Part shown: positions 6,190-7,664 of the stretch, piece after piece
How positions within the stretch are numbered: position 1 is the first letter of the stretch
How the letters are laid out: the number at the start of each line of letters is the position of its first letter
From: an uncultured Ruminococcus sp.
GTDB lineage: Bacteria > Bacillota > Clostridia > Oscillospirales > Ruminococcaceae
NCBI GenBank assembly: GCA_947177375.1
Contig: CAMWUF010000035.1
Span: 1-7,664, forward strand
Direction: 5' to 3'
DNA length: 7,664 nucleotides
The notes under the pieces: model-generated
Database searches by the model: none
The model's input: only the letters and a program-made list of their open reading frames with translations
Told to the model about the DNA's origin: nothing
Made by a program: the position numbers and the translations under genes

Positions 6190-7224
6190 ATGGCAGATAT
6201 TACAATTTTAGGGTCAGGCGGATTTGGACTTGCATTAGCTGTCATGTGTCGCAACATGGGACATGATGTCACTGTCTGGTCAAAATTTCCAGAAGAAATT
6301 CAAGAAATTCGTACAACTGGAGAACTTGCGGGAAAATTAGCAGGTGTGAAAATTCCGTCAGATATTTTATTAACTAATAATATTGCTTGTGTATCTGAAA
6401 AAGATGTTGTATTAATTGGCATTCCAACACCGTTTTTAAGAGCCGTTGCACAAGAAGCTTCGCCTTATTTAACAAAAAAAACTGTAATTGTAAATACTTC
6501 TAAAGGACTAGAAGCAGGGACTTATAAACGCATGAGCGAAGTATTGCAGGAAGAATGCCCGAATCATCCCATTGTTGTCCTGACAGGTCCATCACATGCC
6601 GAAGAATTAGCAAGAGGCATTCCTACAACGGTTACAGTTGCTAGTCAAGATGTAACATATGCAGAATATATTCAGGATATATTTACTTCAGGGACATTGC
6701 GTTTATATGTCAATGCAGATGTTATTGGCTGTGAAATTGGCGGTGCAATGAAAAATATTATTGCACTTGGTGCAGGTATCAGTGACGGTTTAGGCTTCGG
6801 CGATAATACAAAGGCTGCTCTTATGACAAGGGGCATTCATGAAATTACAGCTCTTGGGCTGGAAATGGGTGCAGAATTTGATACATTTACTGGACTTAGT
6901 GGCATTGGTGACTTGATTGTCACTTGTACTAGTATGCATAGCCGTAATCGTAGAGCAGGTATTTTAATCGGACAAGGCATTTCACCAGACGAAGCTGTCA
7001 AAAAAGTTGGTACTGTAGAGGGTTATTATTGTTGCGAAGCAACGCATGGACTTGCTAAAAAATTAGGCGTTCCTATGCCGATTAATGAAGAATTATATCA
7101 CTTATTATTTGAAAATGGTGATGTCAGAGCTTCTATGCGGAAACTTATGGGCAGACCCAATCGCCATGAATGTGAGCATTATCTAACAGCAGAACGACTT
7201 GCAAAATTAGGACAGATATTATAA
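6190..7224 (+). CDS. gpsA: Glycerol-3-phosphate dehydrogenase [NAD(P)+]
   Basis: This cytoplasmic enzyme reduces dihydroxyacetone phosphate to sn-glycerol-3-phosphate, the backbone precursor for phospholipids. The 344 residues contain an N-terminal Rossmann fold with GSGGFG (8-13), where Phe replaces the common Trp of GxGxWG. They also show IPTPFLR (78-84), the substrate-region NTSKGLE with Lys105, GPSHAEE (133-139), the catalytic Lys188 in GGAMKNI, and the helical domain motifs DNTKAALMTRG (205-215), SGIGDLIVTC (237-246) and SRNRRAG (251-257). AAGGAG at 6175-6180 is 9 bases before the ATG. The 66-base gap after plsY holds no terminator or convincing promoter, so gpsA is probably the last gene of the DUF512-der-plsY-gpsA transcript. 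Confidence 0.98.
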   Translation: MADITILGSGGFGLALAVMCRNMGHDVTVWSKFPEEIQEIRTTGELAGKLAGVKIPSDILLTNNIACVSEKDVVLIGIPTPFLRAVAQEASPYLTKKTVIVNTSKGLEAGTYKRMSEVLQEECPNHPIVVLTGPSHAEELARGIPTTVTVASQDVTYAEYIQDIFTSGTLRLYVNADVIGCEIGGAMKNIIALGAGISDGLGFGDNTKAALMTRGIHEITALGLEMGAEFDTFTGLSGIGDLIVTCTSMHSRNRRAGILIGQGISPDEAVKKVGTVEGYYCCEATHGLAKKLGVPMPINEELYHLLFENGDVRASMRKLMGRPNRHECEHYLTAERLAKLGQIL

Positions 7225-7279
7225 TAGATTTGATTAATAAGGTCGAACTTGTGAATTAGTTCGACCTTGTTAAATCTAT
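7224..7279. repeat. Long imperfect inverted repeat after gpsA, possible terminator
   Basis: The inner stem pairs 7235-7249 with 7258-7272 over 15 bp with one T-G pair, around an 8-base loop (7250-7257). Its core is AGGTCGAACT with AGTTCGACCT. Beyond a 4-base bulge (TGAT, 7231-7234) the outer arms ATAGATT (7224-7230) and AATCTAT (7273-7279) continue the pairing for 7 bp. It starts on the last base of the gpsA stop codon. The hairpin is strong, but no T-run follows, so it is not a textbook intrinsic terminator. It could still stall polymerase, protect the 3' end of the gpsA mRNA, bind a protein, or be a dispersed repeat. Confidence 0.75.
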
Positions 7280-7306
7280 CATCTACAAAGAGAGGGGAAA
7301 ATTTTT

Positions 7307-7664
7307 ATGCGTTATGCAAGCTTGGCTTTCTTGCTATGTTTTTTTCTATGCGGTTGTAATCAGAATGAAATTGCAGAAAATATAAAAAATACTGTTATGG
7401 AAACAGATGTTGAAGAAATTGTCTTAACAACAGCTCCAGCAACAGCTCCAGAAATAGATTTTGAAGAGGTCACTGAAACACTTGAAATAGAAACAGAATC
7501 TGAAAATATAAAATTTGAAAAAAAATCAAGATTTTTACCATGGCAAATTGCCTATCGTGATTTGGTTTTAGAACAGTTTACAGGCGAAGAATGCTTTCAT
7601 TTTAAATATGCATTAGTCTATATTGATGATAATAAAATTCCTGCATTATTTATTAATACACAAG
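7307..7664 (+). CDS. Putative lipoprotein, 3' end cut by the window edge
   Basis: The first 119 codons are present. The protein starts MRYASLAFLLCFFLCGCNQ, a short hydrophobic signal with a lipobox-like LCGC (14-17); Cys17 would be lipidated, anchoring the protein to the outer face of the membrane. Cys at the -2 lipobox position is less common, and only one basic residue precedes the hydrophobic stretch. Residues 18-72 form a polar linker rich in Glu and Thr, including TTAPATAP. From about residue 73 a folded domain begins, with FLPWQIAYRDLVLEQF and ALVYIDDNKIPALFIN, resembling a pattern I recall in surface proteins of Ruminococcus and relatives; its function is unknown. GAGGGG at 7292-7297 lies 9 bases before the ATG. 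No clear promoter is visible. Confidence 0.85.
   Translation, partial: MRYASLAFLLCFFLCGCNQNEIAENIKNTVMETDVEEIVLTTAPATAPEIDFEEVTETLEIETESENIKFEKKSRFLPWQIAYRDLVLEQFTGEECFHFKYALVYIDDNKIPALFINTQ
7428..7451 (+). repeat. Perfect 12-base tandem duplication in the lipoprotein linker
   Basis: CAACAGCTCCAG occurs twice head to tail (7428-7439 and 7440-7451). The unit is a multiple of three, so it repeats TAPA-type residues without shifting the frame. It lies in the flexible linker between the lipid anchor and the folded domain, where length change is tolerated. Confidence 0.85.

Noticed and set aside
1..7664. Search for CRISPR arrays, insertion sequences, tRNA or rRNA genes, and defence or phage genes
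   Set aside because: No regularly spaced repeats, transposase or integrase motifs, or tRNA-like structures were seen; the coding content is almost entirely housekeeping.

Overview
The window looks like an ordinary chromosomal segment of a low-GC Gram-positive anaerobe of the Bacillota, class Clostridia. The evidence is AT-rich third codon positions, strong AGGAGG-type ribosome binding sites, sigma-A-type promoters, a DUF512-der-plsY-gpsA gene order that I recall from clostridial genomes, and a lipoprotein whose tail resembles surface proteins of Ruminococcus-like Oscillospiraceae. The genus is inference. All nine genes are on the + strand and closely packed. No gap exceeds 300 bases; the longest, 1898-2050, holds two hairpins and a promoter.

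Layout. (1) Bases 1-1963: a promoter, glucose-6-phosphate isomerase (pgi), then a 134-residue P-loop protein of unknown function, ending in a hairpin that is probably a terminator. (2) Bases 1974-2765: a promoter matching the sigma-A consensus exactly (TTGACA, 17 bases, TATAAT) drives the cysteine-rich DUF177/YceD protein and ribosomal protein L32 (rpmF), followed by a good intrinsic terminator. (3) Bases 2785-7224: a tight cluster of a PDZ/radical-SAM DUF512 protein with a UUG start, the ribosome-assembly GTPase Der, acyl-phosphate:glycerol-3-phosphate acyltransferase PlsY, and glycerol-3-phosphate dehydrogenase GpsA. (4) Bases 7224-7664: a long imperfect inverted repeat, then the first 119 codons of a lipoprotein cut by the window edge.

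How the genes fit together. GpsA makes sn-glycerol-3-phosphate from dihydroxyacetone phosphate, and PlsY acylates it to lysophosphatidic acid, so these neighbours supply the entry to membrane phospholipid synthesis. Der, L32 and probably YceD all concern the large ribosomal subunit. Pgi is upper glycolysis. No evident promoter with both boxes lies between the rpmF terminator and the DUF512-der-plsY-gpsA cluster, so these genes, including likely essential ones, may depend on terminator read-through or on a promoter I could not recognise.

I found no mobile element, CRISPR array, RNA gene, defence system or clear new system. The items most worth a second look are the unassigned P-loop protein, the DUF512 protein with its UUG start directly behind a terminator, and the long inverted repeat after gpsA.
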